From Pseudomicrostroma phylloplanum (taxonomy: Eukaryota; Basidiomycota; Exobasidiomycetes; Microstromatales), in NCBI GenBank assembly GCA_039545275.1, contig BCHS01000013.1, positions 372,001-436,000 on the forward strand: a stretch of 64,000 nt of DNA, read 5' to 3'. Shown piece by piece: positions 46,801 through 55,460 of the stretch. The stretch's first letter is position 1. Each line of letters opens with the position of its first letter. The notes beneath the pieces were generated by a model. The model was given only the letters and a program-made list of their open reading frames with translations. It had not been told where the DNA came from and ran no database searches. Both the position numbers and the translations under genes were made by a program.

Positions 46801-49272
46801 GATGATCTCTTCTTGCAGGAGGATCTCGCTCGTTGTCGTCGGAAGCACTTCTGCAGTGGCATTTCCCCGGCGTGCCCTCACCCCAGCCGACGCATATCGT
46901 CTGATCGGTTGCTCGACTCGTACGCTATCACTTGCGCTTTCGGCACTCTGTGTCCGCCCGAACCCTGGACGAGAGGACTGGATGAGCGTGGCAGAATACG
47001 TCCTAGACATGCCTTGAGGTATTGTCTCGTTGTTCCCGAATTCATCCACCAGAGCTATCTTGGGCGGAGCTCTAGCCGTCACGGCTGCCGCGGTCGATGG
47101 AGTACTAGCGCCTTTTCTTGGGGAAATGATCTCTGCTCGACGCTCTCGCCGTGCCTGTATCCGAGCTTCCAGAGCCGCGACTTCCTCGTCTCTGCGACGC
47201 TCGTCGTCAGAGTAATGCGATGCCCTGAGACGACGATCAGCTCTCCGCTCAGCTTCAATCTCCTTATCCACCTGTTCCGCTGCGGAGTACTTGCGGAACA
47301 ACTTTCGCGGCGATTCGACTTCTTGCTCTTCTGTCAAGCGGATCCGAGGCTCTTCGAATGCTGCTTCTTCGGGAACGCAGGCGACCTCTTGAGGTCCCGT
47401 CGTGCTCCCTAGCCGTATGCGCTTCTTTTCTGGTGAGCCACTCACCGATGGAGCTCGAATTTGCTGGGCTGCTGCCATCATTTCAGCCTTCTTGAGAGTA
47501 TTCAGCTCCTGCACTCTCTCGTTGAAGCGTCTGATAGCATCTTCTTCACTCATCGCTGCTTCGTCTGCTTCGGCCTCGAGCTCCCGGGCATTACGGCCGT
47601 TTGGACTCAGCGGCGGCTGCCCTGACTTTGGTGACTCTCCAAAGCGGAAAAGTCGTAGGGGCAAAGACCTCTGCTGGTATACGGGTGAGGCTACTGAACC
47701 GGACGGGGTCCGCCCGATGTGAGCGTAGGCCTCAGCAGAGAGACCCCTCTTCCTCGCCGTACTCTTGGGTGTGGCCAGATGTGCAAAGGGGCTGTTCTGA
47801 GCCGACACAGCAGGAGACCGGAACGTGAAAGCTGCAGACCGCTCCGTCTGAGGCTCTTTCAGTGTTTGTGTTGATGGTCCATCTGCTCTGCTCTGGGACG
47901 GTGGCGGGCTGTTGACCGGGGTGAAGGCGACCTTTGAGACGGACACCGAAGTACTCTGCATCAGTGGAGCAGCGGAAGGTACATCGAGCTGATTGGTCGG
48001 CTTCGAGCTGGGTGGAGTCGGCGTCTTGAACATGGTCTGAAGCTTCATCGGGGTGAACATGTCTCCGCCAATGCTGGTCAGCCCTTTGCCCTTCTTTCCT
48101 GGCGTCCGAGGATCAACGGCTCCAGCCACGCCCTTCTGCCAGGCCGGACGTAAAACCGGCGGCAGGTCGGAGACATCTGAGTGATGGATGAAGGTAGCCT
48201 CGGCTCCCTCGGACGCTGTCACCCCAGCTACCTCGCTGATAGAGTCTGTCGCATCGACAGCATCGACCCCACTCGACTGACCAGCTGCTTGCTGCAGCGC
48301 CTCATTCTCACGGCCACCTTGTTTGCGTCCGGAGCCAGAGGAAGCGGAAGACGAACTGGACGACCGGGATCGTGTCCTCCTGCGTCGCGTCTGGCCGTCG
48401 TCTCGCAGTGATTCCAGGGCGTCATCGAAGCGAGCGCTAGCCGCCAGGGGGGTTGCAGCTCCTGACTCTGGAGCCGAAGAAGACCCCTCATCCAGTCCTC
48501 TACGTTGTGACTTCACATCCTGGCTCCTCTTCCTCATCCCTGAGCTACTCGGTCCCGGTTGTAGGATTGCTTCGGGTTCAGTAAGGGCCGTTAGGGAGGG
48601 GATGTTTGGTCGAGCGGTTGGCCTAAGGTGGGTAGCTGCCGCCTTTTTGCCACCTTTGCTTTCGATCCAAGTGCGCCTCGGCCCATCGTTCTCTGCATTG
48701 GAAATCCCAGCTGCCGCATGTTGTACTGGACCGAGCAGGGAGGCTTTGGCATCGAAGAATGCTTCACTTCCATTAGATGCGATGCGATGGGTAGAGTCCT
48801 GCAGGACAGCCTTGGTAGTGTGAGGTTGCCGTAGCGAGGCAGCTTCCAGCTCTTGCAGCTCTTGCTTCCCCTCACTGCCTCTACTTGTTCCTCCCCAGCT
48901 TTCATCGAGAGCCTCGAAGCCGGGCATGTTCTTCCAAGCAGAACGAGGTGGCTCAGGCGGCTCCTGACGTGACGGACGAGGAGGCGTATCTGTAGGAGCG
49001 TTGACTGGCAGAGGTTCTTCGGCTAGCAAGTCTCTACCTGTAGCGTAGCCATTCCTACCTGTCGGTAAGTCGATGAAAGAAGGGGCATCCAGTACGCTCT
49101 CGTCGTCCTCTGCAAAGGATAGAGGACTGGGCTGGGGCTTCGTAGGTGAAGAAGGGTGAGGTCCATTGGGAGTGGAGGACCGTGGCTCCCATGCCCGATC
49201 GCTGGTAGCTGCATCATCCCCAGAGACGCCTCTGTGGGTCAGCGAGACTGGTGGGGCTTCCACGACCGACAT
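43858..49272 (-). CDS. NUD1: Nud1/Cdc11-type spindle-pole scaffold of the mitotic exit/septation network
   Basis: Single exon, 1804 residues. Nud1 (budding yeast) and Cdc11 (fission yeast) sit on the spindle pole body and dock the GTPase-kinase cascade that triggers mitotic exit and septation; centriolin is the animal relative. The first 1200 residues are disordered with many Ser-Pro sites, plausible CDK targets. Conserved-looking short motifs include AWKNMPGFEALDESWGGT near residue 115 and PLKDIDDSWEDK near 1090. At about residues 1250-1620 there is a leucine-rich repeat array (LKTIDLRGRKLESVV, LETLDISHNEVDDL, LHTLSLRGNKLTVL, LSTLDVSHNRIVTI, LVYLELSACQLETL). The C-terminal end LEWLDGLVLTDEEV caps it. 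It is much longer than the yeast proteins (851 and 1045 residues). It shares a divergent promoter with ASE1. Confidence 0.85.
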   Translation of the reverse strand: MSVVEAPPVSLTHRGVSGDDAATSDRAWEPRSSTPNGPHPSSPTKPQPSPLSFAEDDESVLDAPSFIDLPTGRNGYATGRDLLAEEPLPVNAPTDTPPRPSRQEPPEPPRSAWKNMPGFEALDESWGGTSRGSEGKQELQELEAASLRQPHTTKAVLQDSTHRIASNGSEAFFDAKASLLGPVQHAAAGISNAENDGPRRTWIESKGGKKAAATHLRPTARPNIPSLTALTEPEAILQPGPSSSGMRKRSQDVKSQRRGLDEGSSSAPESGAATPLAASARFDDALESLRDDGQTRRRRTRSRSSSSSSASSGSGRKQGGRENEALQQAAGQSSGVDAVDATDSISEVAGVTASEGAEATFIHHSDVSDLPPVLRPAWQKGVAGAVDPRTPGKKGKGLTSIGGDMFTPMKLQTMFKTPTPPSSKPTNQLDVPSAAPLMQSTSVSVSKVAFTPVNSPPPSQSRADGPSTQTLKEPQTERSAAFTFRSPAVSAQNSPFAHLATPKSTARKRGLSAEAYAHIGRTPSGSVASPVYQQRSLPLRLFRFGESPKSGQPPLSPNGRNARELEAEADEAAMSEEDAIRRFNERVQELNTLKKAEMMAAAQQIRAPSVSGSPEKKRIRLGSTTGPQEVACVPEEAAFEEPRIRLTEEQEVESPRKLFRKYSAAEQVDKEIEAERRADRRLRASHYSDDERRRDEEVAALEARIQARRERRAEIISPRKGASTPSTAAAVTARAPPKIALVDEFGNNETIPQGMSRTYSATLIQSSRPGFGRTQSAESASDSVRVEQPIRRYASAGVRARRGNATAEVLPTTTSEILLQEEIISPAPAILPTRSLPRRAVEPIQEVSNETLPSPPAPPISTLANAPHLRVQRGHSADNSGTSDSSDPFKNIESFGSSSPKESPASLSRPAEPIRPAAEQKMPQATPVQPRASHSRSAGGTPPILRPTYAMVQSPNVVPSRGSGLRHEVVPSEDGDTTKSDATGLTQLSHMEEDEEVRTQDQLPESATGPIDDLTSAAVARERISLTSTPLRAGGSSSAFNTPQPPRSILKGVASMEATPVSNRLLQPPRSISFADGKTTGKMFSSSPLKDIDDSWEDKDATPKAKSVRGSQKAPLSRSNGSQSARAAQIQELLRQVAALTMQEEQAVQEGGRPGVTAKALDAEDDEDTEDSWQAPSPTSRFSQQPSRIQSPFNASKKSLASSRGRGDGAVAGRSVWNFDDSAVDKTFLTQASFELAHDRMVEVITDVAPWVPDWDELKTIDLRGRKLESVVRLKEFLPKLEEVALDDNEISYFTGLPSTLKSLTVSFNQVPSIASFGHLLHLETLDISHNEVDDLSSLECLQHLRYLKAEHNGIKTLNGILGLSHLHTLSLRGNKLTVLNLQTSSWRKLSTLDVSHNRIVTIRGLATCRHLKSLNVSSNDLSRLDLEPSMPKLRVLRVSSNARLSELDVLPAKDLRTLYADFCALERIEHLGSLSKLENLSVRQQLNDRGGFLWPASQVKDARRLFLSGNAFGRDLSLYASAPRPPPAFTQLVYLELSACQLETLPSNFSSLFPTLHHLNLDHNLFSKLPKGCFSGLRDLKRLSMVGSRVGKTRNLLEALEGCETLSVLDTRMNPLTLGMYPPMLLASPAGVESQHGSASRPSNSQATPHAVSPANLAPIPNFQIVRPDTALQQAKHVAEKGQEEEVEGWEKSFFHKRHPAPASAPTIANGNGIDADATLLPPVSASSLAAAASSTSTYALSDARFARTLPESFALKRMLHRGTLGMVCPRLEWLDGLVLTDEEVRAAEQWLRGEEGMQGGRR

Positions 49273-49322
49273 CGAGGAAGGCGATGGGGTTTCGACAGGT
49301 CAGGCGGTCGAACCCCTGGAAA

Positions 49323-49330
49323 GACGCGCC
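49323..49330. promoter_or_regulatory. ACGCG-type (MCB-like) octamer, copy 1
   Basis: GACGCGCC, containing ACGCG, the core of the MBF-bound MCB element of yeast cell-cycle genes. It is 51 bp upstream of the NUD1 start. Confidence 0.3.
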
Positions 49331-49449
49331 CTGGAAACACCCCAGGATCAAGATGGAGCAACGAGGCCGGATTATGGAGTAAGGCGACGAAAGAAGGAGA
49401 TGTTATCGGCTTGAAGGTGGGATAGATCGTATGAATGGATGCGAAGGAC

Positions 49450-49469
49450 GATGATGATGATGATGATGG
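49450..49469. repeat. (GAT)n trinucleotide repeat
   Basis: About six GAT units in the divergent promoter. Confidence 0.8.
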
Positions 49470-49617
49470 TTCTGGCGGGGCAATTGTTCCTGTCAAAGCA
49501 ATCACTTCTGTGCCTCGATGGTCGCGAGCGGGAAACACACACGCCTGCACCCTGCACGCACGAGTCGAACACAGGCACACGCACGCACGCCACGCCCGCG
49601 GACATTGAAAATCAGCC

Positions 49618-49625
49618 GACGCGCC
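49618..49625. promoter_or_regulatory. ACGCG-type (MCB-like) octamer, copy 2
   Basis: A second perfect GACGCGCC, about 224 bp before the ASE1 start. Confidence 0.3.
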
Positions 49626-49848
49626 GAGGAGATCAACACCACCAGAACAGTCGCCAAGGCAGAGCTCAGACACGCATCGCACATCCATACCCACTCCGTT
49701 CCTATCATCACCGCTATCACCAAGTCCAGACCTCTGCTACATCTCTTGCCGGAAGTGATAGGCTCCACATCCACCCAGCTGCGTCTCTCGCTGACCAGCT
49801 CAAATACCTCCATCTTCATTGGCCCCCTCTCTCACCCCACGTCCCGCG

Positions 49849-52660
49849 ATGGACCCTCAATCGCTCATCAAACTCCTCTCCGACTCGACGGAACGCCTCT
49901 CCTCACTATATACGGAGCTCGGCCATCCACCCGACAGGTTGCAAGATGCAGTCTCTGCTCTACACAAGACCTTGTATGCAGCGGTAGAGGGTCAGATGGA
50001 CATTGTGGAAAAGGAGGTAGAGCAAGCCAAGACACAATTGCAACAGGGACAGAAGAAGGTGGAACGCCTCTTGACGGCGCTTGGGGAGGATGAGCATGCT
50101 ACACAGGGCAGGAGGTCATCAGGATTGAGGCCGAGAGGCGCAAAGAAGGACGAGACGGAGGCAGCAGCAGATGAGGTGAGTGACCTGACGGGGTTTCGCC
50201 AGTCCAGGCTCAGCCAAGCTCAGCATCATGAGCTCGATTCTTCACCCTGCCCTTCCCAAAGCCTCTCCTACCGAGACTGGAGTCCATGTCTTCCGAGGTC
50301 ACTCGACTTCAGAACCTATACAGCTCGCGCGTGTCACAAGCAGAGAAGCTCACCACCCAGCTCGACTCCTTCAGGCCCATCCTGGGCGACTTTGTGCCAG
50401 AGATCAAGACACAATTCACCCAGGATGAGAGCTCAGAGGCCATGGCCATCATTCCCGCAGCTCACCTCACGCGTCTGTCGACGACGATTGACAAGTGCGG
50501 ATGTGAGCTGACTCGCAGGTCCGAAGAGCTACAGCAACATCTCTTCGATATCCTGGGTCTGTGGTCAGAACTCTGTCTGCCACCGCAGACCACATCATCT
50601 CAGCCATCAAGCAGCGAGCCGACCTTTGACTCCCTCGTGTTGCGCCATCTACAGCTCAGGCCCGTCTTCCATGAGGTCCAGCTAGATGGTGAGGCAGGCC
50701 AAGATACCATCACTGAGTTTCAAGGAGAGTTTCTGCCTGTCGAGGCATCCTCCGATGACGGACCCCAAGATCCAGACACGCCCACGCGATCCACCCGCGG
50801 CTCAGCATCGACTACACTGCAGTCCGTTCGATCAGCCGAGACTCACTTCCCCGCCCACGTGCTTCTCCCCACACCCGAGAACATCACCCGGGCTCACGAC
50901 AAGGAGGAGTGGCTCAGGCAAGAGAAGAGTCGGAGGGAGGGTCGCATCCAGGAGCTGTACGATGAGCTGGTGGAGCTGTGGGTAAAGTTCAACGTAGACG
51001 CAGAAGAGATGGAGGCGTTTGTCCAGCAGAATTCGGGCAGCACGCTGGCAGTCATCGAATCCTACGAATGCGAGCTGCTCAAGATGAAGGAGCTGAAGAT
51101 CAAGCATCTGGCGATCTTCCTCGGCAATGTCAGGAGCCAGGTCGAGGACCTCTGGGGTCAGCTGCGCCTGAGTCAAGAAGAGAAGGAGATCAGCTTCCCT
51201 GACTTCTTCCGGCCAGTGGAGACGATTGACTCCGCAGAGGTAGACGATCTGCTAGCTCGCCACGAAGAGAGGGTCAAAGAGCTGCACGTTGAGGTGCAGG
51301 ACAAAGGGCCGATACTCAAACTGGTGGCCAAGTACTTTGAGGTGCTCGACGAGGAGAGGCAGCTGGATGAGAGTTCTAAGGATAGCACTAGACTAATGAA
51401 GGGAGTGAGGGGTGACCCTGGGCGTCTCCTGAGGGAGGAGAAGATGAGGAAGAGGGTCAAGGTGCAGAAGCCAAAGGTGAGTCAGAATGATGGGGTGGGG
51501 TCGCAAGGTCACGTCACTGACACACGACCAATGCCACTGCCCTGGATTAGATTGAGGCCGATCTGCTGAAAGCCATTCCCGTATGGGAAGCAGAGAACGA
51601 GCGAGCATTCACAATCGACGGAGAGCGGTACTACGACAAGATCCTCGCACTGGTGGAAGAGTCGAACCCGGCTCTGAGGAAGAGAGGCAGGACTGCTTCG
51701 GTTGCTGCCACTCCTTCTGCTTCGAACGGAGCGGGCATACTCCATCCCAACACCATCCATACCAACCGCGTTGCAGCCACCCCCATGAGGACGCCTTCGG
51801 TCATGAGCAATGCAAGTGGTCGTGGGGTTCCAGCAAGCACAGGAGCAGCAGGCAACAAGAAGCCCCGTCTGGTGCAAAGCGCCAATCCCGCGAGAGTAGC
51901 AGCGACCCCGGCCGGTATGATGAGCGGGAACCTGCGAGCTCGCGTCGTACCGCCCGCCTCTGCCTCGAGCAGTAGCCGCATCCCCTCTGCGAGCGGCATT
52001 GCCCGCGCTCCCATCGCAAGTAGCTCGAGTCCCTCCAAAGCCTCCCAGGGCGGTGGACTCTTCGCGGGCAAGGTAGCCCGCAACGCGAGTGCTGCCTCCA
52101 ACCCAGGCTCCGGGTTCGCAGCAGCGCACCACTTCCGTCCTCGTCCTTCTGCCATTCTCGCCCAACAACAACAAGCCAGTAGTGGTAGTGGTAGCGGCAG
52201 TGGTGGTGGCAGATGGCCAGGAGAGGAGCAGGGTCAGGTGCGCAACGCGTCGGGTATGAGCGCCTCATCCGAGGCCACAACCCTGCACTACTCGAATCGC
52301 CACGAGTCGATGAGCCTCCCCTACGCCTCGGCGATCCCTTCTTCTTCGCATGGTCACTCAGCAGGGATCAGAGCTGGAGCAGGGGTAGGAGCGGGACAGA
52401 GTGTGAACAAGGCCAACAAGATCATGAAGCGCGGACCGTCCATGAGTCTCGAAGGAGCCCTCGCGTCCCTCTCTGCCGCCGGGTACGCAGGCGGGATCAG
52501 GACCATCTCTAGCGATGCGGCACATGGGTACTCCGGCAGGCGGACACCGCACGAGGAGAATGGTGGAGGCGGAGGAGGGGCAGGGGGCAACTGGGCTGTG
52601 CTCGAGGAGGATGAAGATGGGCTGGGGGAACAGGGCAGGGATCAGATGGAGGTCTTTTGA
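49849..52660 (+). CDS. ASE1: Ase1/PRC1/MAP65 microtubule bundler of the spindle midzone
   Basis: Three exons, 49849-50175, 50262-51476 and 51551-52660, about 883 residues. Ase1 cross-links antiparallel microtubules in the anaphase midzone. The first 490 residues are mostly coiled coil and rod (ERLSSLYTELGHPPDRLQ, MSSEVTRLQNLYSSRV). The microtubule-binding spectrin-like part includes EEWLRQEKSRREGRIQELYD, ELWVKFNVDAEEMEAFV and, after the rod, DPGRLLREEKMRKRVKVQKPK. Splicing at intron 2 joins this to IEADLLKAIPVWEAENERAF, typical of the family. The C-terminal 340 residues are basic, Ser/Ala/Gly-rich and disordered with many possible phosphorylation sites (ATPSAS, AATPMRTPS), as in other Ase1 proteins. 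It converges with cactin. Confidence 0.9.
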
Positions 52661-52858
52661 CCTCTGGCCACGTGTCCTCTGCTGCTTTTTCGCTGTGTGC
52701 TGGTCTCGATATATACCCATTCATCTCGGTTTCTCCATCCACTGGTGCGTGACAAACTTTCGAATTGACGAGAAGGCGTAGCGAGAGTTCGAAATACAAT
52801 GCCAGAACCTTCCGGAAGATACATATGACCAAAAAGCAAGCATGACGTTGACGTGTCT
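52661..52858. other. short convergent intergenic region
   Basis: Between the ASE1 stop and the cactin stop. Some AT-rich sequence (tcgatatatac near 52706). No gene seen. Confidence 0.5.
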
Positions 52859-55219
52859 TCACTTCCGGTAGAAGTTCCTCTGGAAGTTGACTATGGACAA
52901 AGCAAGAGGGGAGGGGGGGGGGAGAACTCAGGTCAGGTCAGTCATCATTCTCACTCTGGCGTGCTACGTCTCTCCCGCCTGTGCTGCGAACGGCAATACT
53001 CACAGTAGAGCTGTAGAATTCCCCTCTCAAAGCTGCTCCTGAATCCTCTTTTGTGGCTGTACTGCCACGGCTTGTTTACAATCCTAAACGCCAAGTCCTC
53101 ATACGGCGCCCCTGCCTCGAAGCGAATGACGACCGTCTCATCGTTACCTGGCTCCTTGATAATCTTGTACGTCGGCGCTTTAGACTTATCGATGAGGTCC
53201 GGATAGAAGATGTTGAACTTGTAGCCCTGTACGACTTTAGGTGGAGGATTATCAGAGTCGTAATGCGTCTGATTGTACTTGTTCCACTCGAAGCCTGTGT
53301 GGACACGATTGAAGTAGCGAGGCTTGCGAGGACGATACTTGTCTTCCCAGTCGTAGCTGCCGCCAGTGGGAGGGGCGATGGAAGCTTCGTTGGCGGGACC
53401 GTTGAAGGCTTCTTCGGAGACGTCGACGCCCTTTGCTGCTTCCTGTGCGAAGAGAGCCTCGGCGGCATCGACGCCGTCTGGAACTTGGGAGGAGTCGGCA
53501 CGACTGCGTGGGACAAAGGCGGCTCCGAGGATCTTGCGACGGGCGCTGACCAGCTCGGTCCGGAAGCTCTCCCAGCTTTGTACAGGCAGGTGACGCTCAT
53601 CATAGGTGAGGCGAGATTCGTCAACAGGCGCAGGATCCATGACTTCTTCGTCCCAGGTTTCTTCGTCTTCGAAGAGGGTCGCCTGGGCGCCCTCGCCCTC
53701 CATGGCGGCATCACCTTGGCCATCGTACTCGTCATCATCGACGACCAGACCCTCGTCGCCGAGCTGAGCAACGAGCTCTTCTTGTTGCTTGCTGGCCTCG
53801 TCTCGCTGCTTTCGTCGCAGGTACTCGAGACGATTCTCCAGAACAACCTCGTGCAAGTCGCGCAGCTTGAGCTTTGCTCGCCAGACGACAATCGTCTTGA
53901 GCAGCTGTTCCCAGTATTCGACATCGATGGCCTCGCCCGACTGCAACTTGTCTCTGACTTGGTCCTGCAGGGCCATGAGTTGCGCGTAAGTCTTGTCCTG
54001 GAGCATCTTGTTCATCTCACCCTTGACCGACGGATCAAGCCTAGAGCGCATAGACGGGTCGGCTGGGTCCACTTGACCTTGACGTAGATCCGCCAGCTTG
54101 TCGTCGCACACGATGATCATCGACCGCCAGAAGTCGAGGTTCTGCTCATTCGTCTCCAGAGTGAGGTACATCTGAATGTCTTGATGGAGCTCCTCGGTGT
54201 CTTCCAGGGTGAGAGCGTCGAAGATCTCGTATGGCTCCTCGAGGTCGATCTCCAGCCCAGCTTCGTCATCGTCTTCATCCTCATCTGTTCTCTTGGCGCT
54301 CATCCGCTCGCCATCAGCCCAGCGAAGATTCATGGCCAGCAAGTCGATGGGCTTGGCTCGATTCTCCCTGATCCGGATGGCTGCTCGGCGGCGGGACTGT
54401 TCCAGGTGGAACTCATCCTCCTTTGCGACCCACTCGGACATGGCCGCCGACTCGGCAAGTCGGGCCATTTTCGACTCTTCTTCCTCCCGCTCGGCCTGCT
54501 CCTTCTCTCGTTGGGCTCGCGAGGCGTTGAGGCGGGAGATCTCCTCTAGAGCGTCTCTCCTCCTCTCCTCGTCACGCTTCCTAGCCTCAGCAGGTGTCAT
54601 GCCCATCTTCTTTTCCTTCTCCTCTTTCTTGCCCCATTTGAATTGCTGGCCAATGTTGGCGTCATTGAAGGGATTGTCCTCGGCCGAGTACATCAGCGCT
54701 TCAGCGGCATTGGCTCTCTGAGCTGCCAGATCATCTGCATCTAGGCCGGCAAGAGCCTTCTTGGCCGCTTTGCGCTCACGCCGCTCCTGCGAGGTTTCAT
54801 CGCGATGTCGAGATCTGAGGTATCAGAGGAAGATGAGATGTATCAGAATATCTGCTTTGGTCTTCTCGCCAGTGCGACTTGACTCACTTCTTGTCCTTCT
54901 TCTTACGTCTTCTCTCCTCCTCTTCGGAATCGTAGCTCCTGTGTCTGCGATGTCTATCGTCATCCCTCTCCCTGTCCCTTGTGTTCGACCGATGTCCATC
55001 TCTGTCACGATCATCTCTGTGTCTTCTGCTGCTACTGCTCTCCTCTCCTCGGTCCCTGTCCCGCCTTGACCGTGAGTCGTCGTAGTCATCGTCTCGATGG
55101 CGTCTGTGCGAGGACGAGGAAGCATGGTGATCGCGCCGATCGCCGTCATGCCGGGAGGAGCGCTCACGCTCACGCTCGCGATCCCGCTCTCGTCTGGGAG
55201 GCGATGCTGATCGAGGCAT
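52859..55219 (-). CDS. CACTIN: cactin (spliceosome-associated protein)
   Basis: Three exons, 55219-54888, 54814-53004 and 52890-52859, about 724 residues. Cactin (Cay1 in fission yeast) joins late spliceosomes and affects alternative splicing and telomere gene expression. The N-terminus is an Arg/Asp/Ser-rich RS-like tail (about 110 residues), then a helical mid-domain (EDNPFNDANIGQQFKWGKK, NEQNLDFWRSMIIVCDDKL) and the conserved C-terminal domain (GYKFNIFYPDLIDKSKAPTY, FEAGAPYEDLAFRIVNKPW, YSHKRGFRSSFERGILQLY). Without the last intron the frame runs on to a stop at 52951 in an unrelated sequence; splicing to a 32-nt terminal exon instead gives FNFQRNFYRK, the family's conserved ending. That intron (113 nt) contains a run of ten C on the coding strand. 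Confidence 0.92.
52913..52922. repeat. poly-G (coding-strand poly-C) tract in the last cactin intron
   Basis: Ten consecutive G on the plus strand. On the gene's strand it is a poly-C run upstream of the 3' splice site. Confidence 0.8.
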
Positions 55220-55460
55220 GACGAGCTGCTGCTGCTGGCTTAATCGTCGAGATGAAGGTGAGGAGGCTGAGTCGGTGGGGAGGATGGCAAGGCAATGTGG
55301 ATCGGAAGGAGACGAAGGTTGACTTTTGTCGGAATCGGCAACTCCACTCCCACCGCACAGGAAGATCTGTGCAGCGCGAGCCACTCCCGCCTGCCAAGGT
55401 CACCATTCTCCTCGGTATTCTCAACCAAGAAAAGCCCTTACTGTACATGGTGACCCATCG
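55220..55460. promoter_or_regulatory. divergent promoter region of cactin and SHE4
   Basis: 241 bp between outward-facing starts. The SHE4 frame is open back to about 55326 but has no ATG there. No known element was recognised. Confidence 0.5.

Larger units (their letters stand above)
49273..49848. promoter_or_regulatory. divergent promoter region of NUD1/Cdc11 and ASE1
   Basis: 576 bp between two outward-facing cell-division genes. It contains two identical GACGCGCC octamers with an ACGCG core (listed separately), a GAT triplet repeat and CACG-rich sequence near 49575-49600. Shared control is inferred. Confidence 0.6.

Noticed and set aside
52951..52953. Stop at 52951 as the end of cactin
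   Set aside because: The tail it gives (CEYCRSQHRRE) is unlike the family; splicing to 52890 yields the conserved ending.
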